DNA of 64,000 nucleotides from Caulobacter sp. 602-2 (GCF_011043625.1 NZ_JAAKGT010000007.1:124001-188000), one strand, 5' to 3'. Numbered from the stretch's first letter, positions 6,321 to 15,456 are shown. Numbers and translations: made by a program. The notes: generated by a model from the letters alone, not told the origin.

Positions 6321-8330
6321 ATGAGCGTCGAAGGCTATCTCAAGCGCCTGCAAAGGCGGCCGCGCCAGGGCGTGGTGGCGCGTTTCAGCGACCTGTTCCT
6401 GGTGGCGGGCGTGGTGGCGATCGTCGCCCTGATGATCCTGCCGCTGCCGGCCCTGGCGCTCGACGCGCTGGTGGCGGTCAACATCTGCTTCGGCGTCATG
6501 CTGCTGCTGGTGGCGATCTACATCTCGACGATCGTCGAGTTCTCGGTGTTCCCAAGCCTGCTGCTGATCACCACGCTCTACCGGCTGGCCCTGTCGATCG
6601 CCACGACGCGGATGATCCTGATCGAGGGCCACGCCGGGCACATCATCGACACCTTCGGCACGATGGTCGCCGGCGGCAACCTGGTGGTCGGGCTGGTGGT
6701 GTTCCTGATCATCACCGTCGTGCAGTTCATCGTCATCGCCAAGGGCGCCGAGCGGGTGGCCGAGGTGGCCGCGCGCTTCAGCCTCGACGCCATGCCGGGC
6801 AAGCAGCTGTCGATCGACAGCGACCTGCGCTCGGGCATGATCGACAAGGACGAGGCCAAGCGCCGCCGGCGCGTGCTGGAGATGGAGAGCAAGCTCCACG
6901 GCAGCCTCGACGGGGCGATGAAGTTCGTCAAAGGCGACGCCATCGCCAGCATCATCATCGTGGTCATCAACCTGCTGGGCGGCCTGGCCATCGGCATGCT
7001 GCAGCAGGGTCTCGACTTCGGCTCGGCGATCCACAAGTACTCGATCCTGACCATCGGCGACGGCATGGTCACCCAGATCCCGGCGCTGCTGGGCGCCATG
7101 GCCGCCGGCCTGATCGTCACCCGCACCACCGACGAGGACAGCGAGACCCACCTGGGCGACGCCATGCGCCGGCAGTTCGCGGCCAAGCCCCGGGTGTTCC
7201 TGGTGGCCGGCGGCATCTGCTGGCTGATGGCCCTGGTGCCCGGCTTCCCGGTGCTGGTGTTCCTGCTGCTGGGGGGCGTGGCCATCGTCACCGGCGCCCT
7301 GGTCGACGCCGACATCCGCGCCCGGGTGACCCGCAAGATCGCGCCGGGCCGCGCCGCCGCCGAGGAGGCCAAGGCCTCGCCGGCCGCCGCCCGCACCAAG
7401 CCCACCGAGACCCAGCCCGTGGTGCCGCTGCTGCTCGAACTCGACGGCGAGGCCGTGCGCCGCCACGAGGCCGCCGTCATGACCCGGGGCCTGGAGGAGG
7501 TGCTGGAAGAGTTCGAGCTGCGCCTGGGCGTGGCCCTGCCGCGCGCCTCGTTCCACTACGGCGAGGGGGCCGGCAGCCCGCGCTGGCGCCTGCTGGCCTT
7601 CGAGGCCCCGATCGGCGCTGGCGAGCTCTCCCATCCGGCCGACCTGTCAGAGCTGCAGGACGCCGTGCGCCAGGCCCTGCGCCGCAACGCCGGCCTGTTC
7701 GTCGGCATCCAGGAGGCCAGCAACCTGCTGACCCGCGCCGGGGGCGAGTATCCCGAAGTCGTCAAGGAAGCCGCCCGCGCCCTGCCGCTGGCCCGCATCG
7801 CCGAGGTCATGCGACGCCTGGCCGAGGAGGAGGTGCCGCTGCGCAACCAGCGCGACATCCTCGAAGCCCTGGCCGACGCCGGCCAGCGCGAGAAGGATCC
7901 GCTGGCCCTGACCGAGTTCGCCCGCGTCGCCCTGCGCCGCCAGATCAGCCACCGCTACGCTCCCGACGGCGAACTGCGGGCGGTAGTGCTGGAGCCGGCC
8001 CTGGAGCAGCACCTGCGCGAGGCCATCCGCACCGGCGGCGGCGCCCAGCAGCTGGCGCTGGACCCGGAGATGAGCCGTCGCGTCACCGACGCCCTGCTGG
8101 CCAAGGTCGACGAGACGGGGGCGACCGTCGTCTTGGCCGCCATCGACCTGCGCCGGCACGTGCGCAAGCTGATCGAGGCCCGCGCCTTCGACCTGGGCGT
8201 CCTGTCCTTCCACGAACTGCTGCCGACCCTGCGGCTGGACGTGGCCGGCCGCGTGGCCTTCCCGCGCGAGCCCCTGACCGTAGTGCCCAACGATCCCGAC
8301 CCGCCGCCGCCCGAGTCCGCGGCCGCCTGA
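6321..8330 (+). CDS. sctV: T3SS export gate protein SctV (FlhA/YscV/FHIPEP family)
   Basis: SctV forms the large cytoplasmic ring of the export gate. The first 330 residues hold about eight transmembrane segments. They contain the family block Glu-Phe-Ser-Val-Phe-Pro-Ser-Leu-Leu-Leu and the cytoplasmic loop Ala-Glu-Arg-Val-Ala-Glu-Val-Ala-Ala-Arg-Phe-Ser-Leu-Asp-Ala-Met-Pro-Gly-Lys-Gln, the FHIPEP signature region. An Ala/Thr-rich linker (about 340-370) joins the C-terminal cytoplasmic domain. The length of 669 residues is typical. The start at 6321 follows a GAGGA ribosome site. Confidence 0.96.
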   Translation: MSVEGYLKRLQRRPRQGVVARFSDLFLVAGVVAIVALMILPLPALALDALVAVNICFGVMLLLVAIYISTIVEFSVFPSLLLITTLYRLALSIATTRMILIEGHAGHIIDTFGTMVAGGNLVVGLVVFLIITVVQFIVIAKGAERVAEVAARFSLDAMPGKQLSIDSDLRSGMIDKDEAKRRRRVLEMESKLHGSLDGAMKFVKGDAIASIIIVVINLLGGLAIGMLQQGLDFGSAIHKYSILTIGDGMVTQIPALLGAMAAGLIVTRTTDEDSETHLGDAMRRQFAAKPRVFLVAGGICWLMALVPGFPVLVFLLLGGVAIVTGALVDADIRARVTRKIAPGRAAAEEAKASPAAARTKPTETQPVVPLLLELDGEAVRRHEAAVMTRGLEEVLEEFELRLGVALPRASFHYGEGAGSPRWRLLAFEAPIGAGELSHPADLSELQDAVRQALRRNAGLFVGIQEASNLLTRAGGEYPEVVKEAARALPLARIAEVMRRLAEEEVPLRNQRDILEALADAGQREKDPLALTEFARVALRRQISHRYAPDGELRAVVLEPALEQHLREAIRTGGGAQQLALDPEMSRRVTDALLAKVDETGATVVLAAIDLRRHVRKLIEARAFDLGVLSFHELLPTLRLDVAGRVAFPREPLTVVPNDPDPPPPESAAA

Positions 8331-8343
8331 ACCCGGAGACAGA

Positions 8344-10254
8344 ATGTCGCTTCCGAAGGATTCCGTCGTTGTCCGTAAAGCCGCCCGAGTCGGCGTGGCC
8401 GCGGCGATCGCCGCCGCGCTGATCGCTGCCGCGCCCCAGGTCCGCGCCGGCGAGGTTCCGCTGGGCGCGCGCAACGTCGACCTGACCGCGCGCGAGCAGC
8501 CGATCGCCCAGTTCCTGCAGAACTTCTACAACCAGATCGGCGTGCCGGTGGTGATCTCCTCGCAGGTCGCCGGCACGATCAACGGCGTGTTCCGCGGCCC
8601 GGCCGCCAAGATCGACGCCGACATCTCCAAGGCCTTCGACCTCGTCACCTATTACGACGGCGGGGCGGCCTATGTGTACACCGCCGCCCAGCTGTCCAGC
8701 CGCAGCTTCCCGATCTCGGGCTCGGCCTCGCGGCGGGTCGATCGGGCGGCCCGGCAGCTGGGCCTGCTCGACAACCGCAACACCCTGCGCGCCACCGGCG
8801 ACATGCTGGTGGCCACCGGCGCGCCGCGCTTCCTGCAGCAAGTGGACGAGCTGGCCCGCGGCGGGGTGCAGGCCGAGGCCGCGTCGCCGACCCTGCAGTA
8901 TCGGGTCTTCTACCTGCGCTACGGCTGGGCCGACGACGTGAACCTGACGGTCGGCGCCAAGCAGGTGACCATTCCGGGCGTGGCCTCGATCATCCGCTCG
9001 CTGGTCAGTTCCGACCCCAACGAGCGGGCCGGGGCCGCCGCCCGCAGCGAGACCCCGATCCCCGCCGCTGTCCAGGGCCTGCGCGGCCAGGGGCTGGCGA
9101 CGCTGGGCACGCCCAATCCCGGCGGCGCCTTCTACGGCGGCCAGGACGGGCAGGGAACGCTCGGCATGCCCCTGGCCAACGAGCAGACCGGCGTCTACTC
9201 GCCGCAGAACCCCGTCCGCGTGCAGGCCGACACCCGCCTCAACGCCGTCATCGTCCGCGACGTGGCCGAGCGCATGTCGGCCTACGAGGAGCTGGTCCGC
9301 GCTCTGGACGTCGAGCCGCAACTGCTCGAGGTCGAGGCGGCGATCATCGACATCGACACCACCAAGGCCCGCGACCTGGGCGTCAACTGGCGCTTCGACG
9401 ATGGCAATGGCGGCATCCAGTTCGGCCGCGGTCCCGACGCGCCGGCCGGCCTGGAGGACGGCAACCTGGTGCGCGGCAAAACCTCGCCCAAGCCCTATCA
9501 GGGCCTCGTCGCCTCGACGATCATCGGCAACGGCGACTACTTCGCCGCCCGCCTGAACGCGCTGGAGACCGAAGGCGTGGCCCGCGTCGTCTCGCGGCCG
9601 CAGATCGTCACCCTGTCGAACGTCGAGGCGGTGTTCGAGAACAGCCGCGACTTCTATGTCCGCCTGGCCGGCGAGCGCGACGTCGACCTCTTCAACGTCA
9701 CCGCCGGCACCACCCTGCGCGTCACCCCGCACGTCACCCGCGACGGGACCCAGACCCGCATCCGCATGCTGGTGACCATCGAGGACGGCTCGCTGACCAA
9801 CGCCAGCGTCGACAACATTCCCGTCGTCCGCCGCGCCGCGCTCAACACCCAGGCCCTGATCCAGGAAGGGCAAAGCCTTTTGCTGGGCGGCATGACCGTG
9901 CAGTCCGACACCACCGGCTCGCAGAAGATCCCGGTGCTGGGCAACATCCCGGTGCTGGGCAACCTCTTCAAGGTGCAGTCGCGCAGCAGCGGCCGCATCG
10001 AGCGGATGTTCCTGATCACCCCGCGCCTGGCCTCGATCGCCGCGCCGCGCTCCACCACCCAGGCGGGCCTGCGCTACGACGCGCCGGCCTCGGGGTTCGA
10101 GAACGCGCCCCTGCCGGCCGCGCCCAAGCTGCCGTCCGACCGCAAGCCGCCGCCGAAGTCGGCCCCGCGCGGGCCCGCCCAGCCGCTGCCGCCCGCGCCG
10201 CCACCAGCGCCGGAACCCAACGGCACGATGAAACCCATCCCCAATCCGAGCTAG
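8344..10254 (+). CDS. sctC: T3SS outer-membrane secretin SctC
   Basis: SctC forms the outer-membrane ring. The signal peptide ends near residue 37 (Arg-Ala-Gly-Glu). N-domains occupy about residues 40-330, including a stretch that binds the SctD ring, and the secretin core about 330-565. The core shows the closing motif Leu-Leu-Leu-Gly-Gly-Met-Thr-Val...Val-Pro-Val-Leu-Gly-Asn-Ile-Pro-Val-Leu-Gly-Asn-Leu-Phe and Phe-Leu-Ile-Thr-Pro-Arg. The last 60 residues are a Pro-rich tail, where secretins often bind a pilotin. A secretin establishes that the cluster is a non-flagellar injectisome-type T3SS and not a flagellum. It lies 13 bases after sctV and 4 bases before sctD. Confidence 0.95.
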   Translation: MSLPKDSVVVRKAARVGVAAAIAAALIAAAPQVRAGEVPLGARNVDLTAREQPIAQFLQNFYNQIGVPVVISSQVAGTINGVFRGPAAKIDADISKAFDLVTYYDGGAAYVYTAAQLSSRSFPISGSASRRVDRAARQLGLLDNRNTLRATGDMLVATGAPRFLQQVDELARGGVQAEAASPTLQYRVFYLRYGWADDVNLTVGAKQVTIPGVASIIRSLVSSDPNERAGAAARSETPIPAAVQGLRGQGLATLGTPNPGGAFYGGQDGQGTLGMPLANEQTGVYSPQNPVRVQADTRLNAVIVRDVAERMSAYEELVRALDVEPQLLEVEAAIIDIDTTKARDLGVNWRFDDGNGGIQFGRGPDAPAGLEDGNLVRGKTSPKPYQGLVASTIIGNGDYFAARLNALETEGVARVVSRPQIVTLSNVEAVFENSRDFYVRLAGERDVDLFNVTAGTTLRVTPHVTRDGTQTRIRMLVTIEDGSLTNASVDNIPVVRRAALNTQALIQEGQSLLLGGMTVQSDTTGSQKIPVLGNIPVLGNLFKVQSRSSGRIERMFLITPRLASIAAPRSTTQAGLRYDAPASGFENAPLPAAPKLPSDRKPPPKSAPRGPAQPLPPAPPPAPEPNGTMKPIPNPS

Positions 10255-10258
10255 GCCC

Positions 10259-11440
10259 ATGACCGATCACGCCCTGCTGTCCGAAGAGCCGACCGAAGTT
10301 CCCGCCGCCACGCCGTCCGAGGCCCTGGTCGTCAAGGTGCTGTCGGGCCGGGTCGCCGGCGCCCTTCTGCCCCTGCCGGCCGGCGAAAGCGCCGAGCTCG
10401 GCCACGGCTTCGACGCCGACATCGTGCTGCGCGACGCAAGCGCCAGGGGCGTGCGCGTGCGCCTGACCGCCGGCGAGGAGGCCGCCGAGATCGAGGTGGT
10501 CTCCGGCCAGGTCGAGATGCTCGGCCACCGGCTGGAAGCCCCGGCCCGCGCCGTGCTGCCCTGCTACGTGCCGCTGATCGTCGGCGACAACGCCCTGGCC
10601 CTCGGCGTCGAGGAAAGCCCCCGCTGGCGCGAGGCCGAGCGCCTCCTGGCCGCCTCGGGTCCCGCCGAAGCCGCCGCGCCGTCGGCCGAGGAGGGCGGCG
10701 ACCTCTTCGAGGACGGCCGCAGCCTGCTGCGCCGCACGCTGGACCGCGGCGTCCGGGTGGTCGGCTCCACGCCCCATCTCGTGCCGGCCCTGGTGTTCGG
10801 CGCGGCCCTGGCCTGCGTCACCTATGCGGTGGCCAACGTGCCGCGCTTCGGCGGCCAGGAGGCCAGCCCCTCCAAGGTCCACGCCCTGCTGCGCCAGGAG
10901 GGCTACGGCGCCCTGGCCGTCCAGCCGGAGGCCGACGGCAAGCTGGTTATCGCCGGCGTGCTGAACCGCGACGCCGAGAAGGCCCGCCTGGCGCGCCTGG
11001 TCAGCTCGCGCGAGCTGCCCGCCCGCGTCGAGGTCGTCACCAGCGAGGGCCTGGCCCAGAACGTCGAGGACGTCTTCCAGGCCAACGGCCTGGCCGCCAC
11101 CGCCCGCCCCAACGGCCTTGGCCGCGTGCAGGTGCAGGTCACCGGTCCCTCGGCCGAGGTGGCCAAGGTCGAGAAGATCGCCCTGCACGACGTCAAGGGC
11201 CTGCGCGCTCTCGACGTGGCCCGCGCGGCCGGCGGCGACCGCTTCGGCGCGGTGTTCGACCAGGGCCCCGGCAAGCGCGTGGTGGCGGTGGTCGGCGGCG
11301 ACGCCGGCTACGTCGCCACCGCCGACGGCGCCCGCTACTTCGCCGGCTCCACCCTGCCCACGGGCGACCGCATCGTCGGCGTCGAGAGCCAGGCCGTCGT
11401 CGTCGAGAAGGACGGCGCCACCACCCGCCTGATGTTCTGA
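10259..11440 (+). CDS. sctD: T3SS inner-membrane ring protein SctD
   Basis: The protein has a cytoplasmic FHA-like N-domain (about residues 20-130, ending Gly-Asp-Asn-Ala-Leu-Ala-Leu-Gly), one transmembrane helix (about 178-196), and a periplasmic domain with repeated ring-building motifs. This is the PrgH/YscD layout, and 393 residues is within the usual range. The position directly after the secretin gene is the classical sctC-sctD order. Its periplasmic part should contact SctC and SctJ. Confidence 0.85.
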   Translation: MTDHALLSEEPTEVPAATPSEALVVKVLSGRVAGALLPLPAGESAELGHGFDADIVLRDASARGVRVRLTAGEEAAEIEVVSGQVEMLGHRLEAPARAVLPCYVPLIVGDNALALGVEESPRWREAERLLAASGPAEAAAPSAEEGGDLFEDGRSLLRRTLDRGVRVVGSTPHLVPALVFGAALACVTYAVANVPRFGGQEASPSKVHALLRQEGYGALAVQPEADGKLVIAGVLNRDAEKARLARLVSSRELPARVEVVTSEGLAQNVEDVFQANGLAATARPNGLGRVQVQVTGPSAEVAKVEKIALHDVKGLRALDVARAAGGDRFGAVFDQGPGKRVVAVVGGDAGYVATADGARYFAGSTLPTGDRIVGVESQAVVVEKDGATTRLMF

Positions 11441-11470
11441 AAATCCAACCCGATACGAGGAGAAACCACC

Positions 11471-11779
11471 ATGTCCGACAGCAGCATTTCCGGTTTCGGC
11501 ACGACCGGCGTGGCGCCCAGCCTGCTGGGCTCCAACAACAAGAACCGGCCTGGCAGCTGGTTCGAGGCCATGGCCCACGCCTGGGGCCAGGTGCTCGACC
11601 AGCAGGCCGTGCGCATCACCGAGCTTTCCGACCAGATCGGCCCCGGCGGCGAGGACAAGCCCTCGGTCATGGCCCAGCTGACCGCCGAGAGCCTGCGCAT
11701 GAACTTCATGGCCAACTCGGAATCCACCTCGGTCGACAGCGTCGGCCGCGCCCTCGAAACCATGGCCCGCAAGAACTAG
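11471..11779 (+). CDS. Small protein in the needle subunit (SctF) position
   Basis: The 102-residue product has no Sec signal. It has a flexible Ser/Gly N-terminus of about 25 residues, then two helices joined by a Pro-Gly-Gly-Glu-Asp-Lys-Pro turn (residues 58-64). The helix-turn-helix hairpin with Asp/Lys-Pro in the turn, the short length and the location between sctD and sctI all match SctF needle subunits. The sequence itself is not clearly similar to YscF, MxiH or PrgI, and it is about 15 residues longer. A strong ribosome site, GAGGAGA, precedes the ATG. A high production rate is expected for a needle protein. Confidence 0.6.
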   Translation: MSDSSISGFGTTGVAPSLLGSNNKNRPGSWFEAMAHAWGQVLDQQAVRITELSDQIGPGGEDKPSVMAQLTAESLRMNFMANSESTSVDSVGRALETMARKN

Positions 11780-11803
11780 GCGCGTCTTTCAGGAGAGGAC
11801 GCC

Positions 11804-12205
11804 ATGTCCTTCGATCCCGTTTCGGCGGCCGCCTTGGCCATGCCCCAGGAAGCCGCGCCCCAGGTGGCCCAGGTCGGCTACGGCGCCAGCCTCACCGACG
11901 CCGTCCAGTTCCAGAACGCCCTGCACACGGCCGGCGCCTCGCAGGTGGCGGGGCGCGGCGGTCCCGAGGCCCTGGCCCCGGCCATGAAGGGCGTCTTCAA
12001 CCAGCTGGAGTTCGTCAACAGCCAGGCCTCGAACCTGGCCGCCCACGCCAAGGCCGCCGAGGCCAAGGGCGCGGCGATCACGCCTGGCGAGATGATCGGC
12101 CTGACCGTCCAGTGCCACGAGTTCATGTTCAACTGCCAGCTGACCTCGAACATCGCCAACCGCACGTCCGACGGCCTGCAGCAGCTGTTCCGGCAGCAGG
12201 CCTGA
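11804..12205 (+). CDS. sctI: T3SS inner rod protein SctI
   Basis: The product is 133 residues without a Sec signal. The C-terminal 50 residues, starting at Ala-Ile-Thr-Pro-Gly-Glu-Met-Ile-Gly-Leu and ending in Gly-Leu-Gln-Gln-Leu-Phe-Arg-Gln-Gln-Ala, follow the SctI/YscI inner-rod pattern, in which a C-terminal helix ends Leu-Leu-x-x-Gln. The N-terminal half is Ala/Gln/Val-rich and poorly conserved, as usual. It lies 24 bases after the needle candidate and directly before sctJ, the standard order. SctI links the export gate to the needle base. Confidence 0.85.
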   Translation: MSFDPVSAAALAMPQEAAPQVAQVGYGASLTDAVQFQNALHTAGASQVAGRGGPEALAPAMKGVFNQLEFVNSQASNLAAHAKAAEAKGAAITPGEMIGLTVQCHEFMFNCQLTSNIANRTSDGLQQLFRQQA

Positions 12206-12216
12206 GGGTGGCGGCC

Positions 12217-12960
12217 ATGCGCAAGATCCTGCCGGCCGTCCTGGTCGCCGCGGCGCTGGGCCTTACGGGCTGCGCCGAGAAGGAGCTCTATGGCGGCCTT
12301 ACGGAGCGCGAGGCCAACGAGATGGTCGCCGTGCTCCAGAACGCCAACGTCTCGGCGTCGAAGAGCAGCAAGGACGGCAAGGTCTGGGCGCTGAAGACCC
12401 GCGCCGAGCAGTTCTCGTCGGCCGTCGCCGTGCTGCACGACCAGGGCTACCCGCGCGACAAGTTCGAGAGCCTGGGCGAGGTCTTCAAGAAGGAGGGCTT
12501 CGTCTCCTCGCCGATGGAGCAGCGGGCGCGGTTGATGTACGGCCTGTCGCAGGAGCTCAGCCAGACCATCTCGTCGATCGACGGCGTGGTGCAGGCCCGC
12601 GTGCACATCGCCGTGCCCGAGGCCGATCCCCTGGCCGAGCAGCAGAAGCCGTCCTCGGCCTCGGTGTTCATCCGCCACAACCCCGACGTGGATCTTTCCG
12701 GCCAGGTGGGCTCGATCAAGGCCCTGGTCACCAACTCCATCGAAGGCCTGCCCTACGACAAGGTGACGGTGGTGATGTTTCCGGCCAAGCCGGTGATGGT
12801 CGCGACCCCGGCCTCGCCGATCCGGTCGTTCACGATGCCGGCCATCGCCATTCTCGCCGCCATCGGCGGGGTGGGGGCCTATGTCTTCAGCCGCACCAGC
12901 CGGGGCAAGCCGCGCCGCAAGCTGAAGACCCTGGCCGAGCCCGGGACGCCGGCCGCATGA
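12217..12960 (+). CDS. sctJ: T3SS inner-membrane ring lipoprotein SctJ
   Basis: The ATG at 12217 begins a lipoprotein signal with lipobox Leu-Thr-Gly-Cys (Cys near residue 18). This is followed by the conserved start of mature SctJ, Glu-Leu-Tyr-Gly-Gly-Leu-Thr-Glu-Arg-Glu-Ala-Asn-Glu-Met. The FliF/YscJ blocks are present: Gly-Tyr-Pro, Ser-Pro-Met-Glu-Gln-Arg-Ala-Arg, Gly-Leu-Ser-Gln-Glu-Leu-Ser-Gln-Thr-Ile, and Ala-Arg-Val-His-Ile-Ala-Val-Pro. A C-terminal transmembrane helix (about 210-228) and a basic tail complete it. It should form the periplasmic ring with SctD. The stop overlaps the sctK start by four bases. Confidence 0.95.
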   Translation: MRKILPAVLVAAALGLTGCAEKELYGGLTEREANEMVAVLQNANVSASKSSKDGKVWALKTRAEQFSSAVAVLHDQGYPRDKFESLGEVFKKEGFVSSPMEQRARLMYGLSQELSQTISSIDGVVQARVHIAVPEADPLAEQQKPSSASVFIRHNPDVDLSGQVGSIKALVTNSIEGLPYDKVTVVMFPAKPVMVATPASPIRSFTMPAIAILAAIGGVGAYVFSRTSRGKPRRKLKTLAEPGTPAA

Positions 12961-13526
12961 ACGCCCGCGCCGATCGACAGCGCCTGGTCGGCCAGGCCCG
13001 CCTGCTGGGGGCGATCGGCGTTCCCGCGCCGGTCGGCCCGCGCGCGGCGCGGCTGGCGCGACGCCTGGCCGGCCGCGCCGGAACGCCGCTGGCCTTCGCC
13101 GACGTCGCGGCCGTTCCCGACTGGGCCGCCTGGCCGGCCGAGCGCCGCGCGCGCCTGGCCGACTTCGCCGCCGCGGCCGCCTGCGCCGAGATCCTGCGCC
13201 GCACGATCGATGGCAGGCGCCTGGCCCGCGTCGCCCGCCGCATCGGCGAGCCGGCCCTGGACGCCGTCCTCGCCTCGCCGCCCGGCCTGGTCGCGGCGTT
13301 TGCGCAGGCGGAAGGCGCGCTGGCCGACGACGAGGCCTTCTGCGCCCTCGGCGCCGGGGTGCTGCTGGCCGAGGCCGGGCGCCGTCCGGCCGTCGTCGCC
13401 CGTCTTTCCGAACTGTTCGCGGTCGCCCCGCTGGCGATCGATCCCGACCGGGGCCTGGGCGCGGCGCATGCCGGGCGCGGGCTCTTCATGGCCTTCGAGG
13501 CCGGCGCGCTGGAGGCCGCCGCATGA
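12957..13526 (+). CDS. sctK: T3SS sorting-platform protein SctK (YscK-like)
   Basis: The 189-residue cytoplasmic protein is Ala/Arg rich and helical and lies between sctJ and sctL, overlapping both by ATGA junctions. SctK proteins diverge strongly in sequence, so the call rests on size (about 200 residues), order J-K-L-N, and a weak YscK/HrpD-like pattern (early Arg-Leu-Ala-Arg-Arg-Leu, central Gly-x-x-x-Leu-Asp-Ala-Val-Leu). Its role would be to attach the sorting platform pods to SctD. Confidence 0.75.
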   Translation: MNARADRQRLVGQARLLGAIGVPAPVGPRAARLARRLAGRAGTPLAFADVAAVPDWAAWPAERRARLADFAAAAACAEILRRTIDGRRLARVARRIGEPALDAVLASPPGLVAAFAQAEGALADDEAFCALGAGVLLAEAGRRPAVVARLSELFAVAPLAIDPDRGLGAAHAGRGLFMAFEAGALEAAA

Positions 13527-14122
13527 CCTATCTGCTCCTGTCTTCCGGTCCTTCGGGCACGCTCTTGACCGACCAGCCGGTGATCCGTCGCGAGGACGTC
13601 GGCGCCGTGCGCGACGCGGCCGAACTGACCGCCGCCCTCGACGCCCTGCGCCAGGCGACCCGCGAGGCCGCCCTGCGCGACGGCTTCGCCCAGGGCCATG
13701 CCGAGGGAACCGCCGCCGCCGCCCGCGAGACCGCCCAGGCTCTGGCCAGCGTTCACGCCGCCCTGCAGGTCGAGCGCGACCGCCTGCGGGCCAGCGCCGG
13801 CGCCCTGGCGCTCGACATCGTCCGCCGCATCGCCGCCGGCCTGGCCCCCGACGAGGTGCTGGCCGCCCTGGCCGAGCAGGCCGCCCGCGACCTGCTGCCC
13901 GAAGAGCCGATCCGCGTCCGCGTCGCGCCAGAGGCCGCCGGCGCGGTGACCCGTCGCCTGTGGTCGATCGACGCCCGCATCGAGGTGGTCGCCGACGCCG
14001 ACGTGGCGGCCGGCGACTGCGTGCTCGACACCCCCTCGGGCCGCACCCACGCCGGGCTCGAGACCCAGCTTCGGGCCCTTGAGGCGGTGTTCGCCGCTCC
14101 GGCCGGCGAGGCCGCCGCATGA
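13523..14122 (+). CDS. sctL: T3SS stator protein SctL (FliH/YscL-like)
   Basis: The 199-residue protein has a long Ala/Arg/Glu helix (about residues 30-85) with Gly spacing (Gly-Phe-Ala-Gln-Gly-His-Ala-Glu-Gly) typical of FliH and V-type ATPase stators. A C-terminal FliH-like domain (about 90-195) includes Val-Arg-Val-Ala-Pro-Glu and Gly-Asp-Cys-Val-Leu-Asp-Thr-Pro-Ser-Gly. It overlaps sctK and the ATPase gene by four bases each. It should anchor and regulate SctN beneath the export gate. Confidence 0.88.
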   Translation: MTYLLLSSGPSGTLLTDQPVIRREDVGAVRDAAELTAALDALRQATREAALRDGFAQGHAEGTAAAARETAQALASVHAALQVERDRLRASAGALALDIVRRIAAGLAPDEVLAALAEQAARDLLPEEPIRVRVAPEAAGAVTRRLWSIDARIEVVADADVAAGDCVLDTPSGRTHAGLETQLRALEAVFAAPAGEAAA

Positions 14123-15456
14123 GCTTCGACGCCCCGCTCACCGAAACCCCGGCCGAGGACCGTCTGCGCGACGTTCTGCGCGGCGCCCGCACCGTCGAGC
14201 GCCGGGGCCGCGTCGCCCAGGCCTTCGGCACCACGGTCCGGGCCACGGGCCTCGACGTTCGCATCGGCCAGGAATGCGAGATCGTCGATCGCTCCGGCGG
14301 CCATGTCGTGAAGGCCCAGGTGGTCGGCCTCGACGGCGGGGCGGCGATCCTCACCCCGCTGTCGCGCCTGGAGGGCGTGGCCGTCGACGCCGAGGTGGTG
14401 GCCGGTCCCCGTCGCAGCGAGATCGGGGTGGGGCAGGGGCTCTTGGGCCGCGTGCTCGACGCCCATGGCGAGCCGCTGGACGGCCTGGGGCCGATCACCG
14501 GCCCGCTGCGCTCGTTCCCGGTCTATGGCGAGGCTCCCAATCCGCTGGCCCGTCCGCCGATCGACACGCCCTTCGCCACGGGGGTGCGCTGCGTCGACGC
14601 CCTGCTGACCACCGGCGAGGGGCAACGCGTGGGCCTCTTCGCCATGGCCGGCGGCGGCAAGTCGACCCTGCTGGGCATGTTCGCCCGCCATGCCCGCAGC
14701 GACGTCAACGTCATCGCCCTGATCGGGGAACGGGGCCGGGAAGTGCGCGAGTTCCTCGACGACTGCCTGGGGCCCGAAGGCCTGGCCCGCTCGGTGGTCA
14801 TCGTCTCCACCTCCGACCGCCCGGCCATGGAGCGGGTGCGCGCCGCCCACGTCGCCACCGCCATCGCCGAAGGGTTCCGGGCCGAGGGCAGCCGGGTCAT
14901 GCTGCAGATGGACAGCGTCACCCGCTTCGCCCGCGCCCTGCGCGAGATCGGCCTGTCGGTGGGCGAGCCTGCCGTGCGCCGGGGCTTTCCGCCGTCGGTC
15001 TTCGCCGAACTGCCGCGCCTGTTCGAGCGGGCCGGGGCGATCGAGGGCGGGGCGATCACCGCCTTCTACACGGTGCTGATCGAGGACGAGGAGGGCGGCG
15101 ATCCCGTCGGCGAAGAGGTCCGCTCGATCCTCGACGGCCACATCTACCTGTCGCGCAAGCTGGGCCAAGCCGGCCACTATCCGGCCATCGACGTCGCCGC
15201 CAGCCTCAGCCGCGTCTTCCCCCGCGTCGCCGGGGCGCAGCAGCAGGCCGCGGCCGCCAGGGTGCGCGGCTGGATGGCCAAGTACGCCGAGGTCGAGTTC
15301 CTGCTGCAGATCGGCGAGTACAAGCCCGGCGGCGATCCCCTGGCCGACGAGGCCATCGCCCGCCGTTCGCGCATCACCGACCTGCTGCGCCAGGGCCCGC
15401 ATGACGCCGTCGCCTTCGATCAGTCCCTGGCCGCGCTGGCGGAGACCGCCGCATGA
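14119..15456 (+). CDS. sctN: T3SS ATPase SctN
   Basis: The hexameric ATPase detaches chaperones and unfolds substrates. An N-terminal beta-barrel (about 25-95) precedes the catalytic domain. The P-loop reads Phe-Ala-Met-Ala-Gly-Gly-Gly-Lys-Ser-Thr (about 174-183), with Met where most family members have the first Gly. The Spa47/InvC group also deviates at this place, with Ser. The Walker B region is Met-Leu-Gln-Met-Asp-Ser-Val-Thr-Arg-Phe-Ala, and the catalytic Glu lies in Gly-Glu-Arg-Gly-Arg-Glu-Val. The length of 445 residues is typical. It sits in the order L-N-O. Confidence 0.96.
   Translation: MSFDAPLTETPAEDRLRDVLRGARTVERRGRVAQAFGTTVRATGLDVRIGQECEIVDRSGGHVVKAQVVGLDGGAAILTPLSRLEGVAVDAEVVAGPRRSEIGVGQGLLGRVLDAHGEPLDGLGPITGPLRSFPVYGEAPNPLARPPIDTPFATGVRCVDALLTTGEGQRVGLFAMAGGGKSTLLGMFARHARSDVNVIALIGERGREVREFLDDCLGPEGLARSVVIVSTSDRPAMERVRAAHVATAIAEGFRAEGSRVMLQMDSVTRFARALREIGLSVGEPAVRRGFPPSVFAELPRLFERAGAIEGGAITAFYTVLIEDEEGGDPVGEEVRSILDGHIYLSRKLGQAGHYPAIDVAASLSRVFPRVAGAQQQAAAARVRGWMAKYAEVEFLLQIGEYKPGGDPLADEAIARRSRITDLLRQGPHDAVAFDQSLAALAETAA

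Noticed and set aside
8083..10260. Long minus-strand open frame opposite sctC
   Set aside because: It is a GC-rich shadow with Gly/Arg/His/Gln-rich nonsense composition and no domain, while the plus strand encodes an unmistakable secretin.
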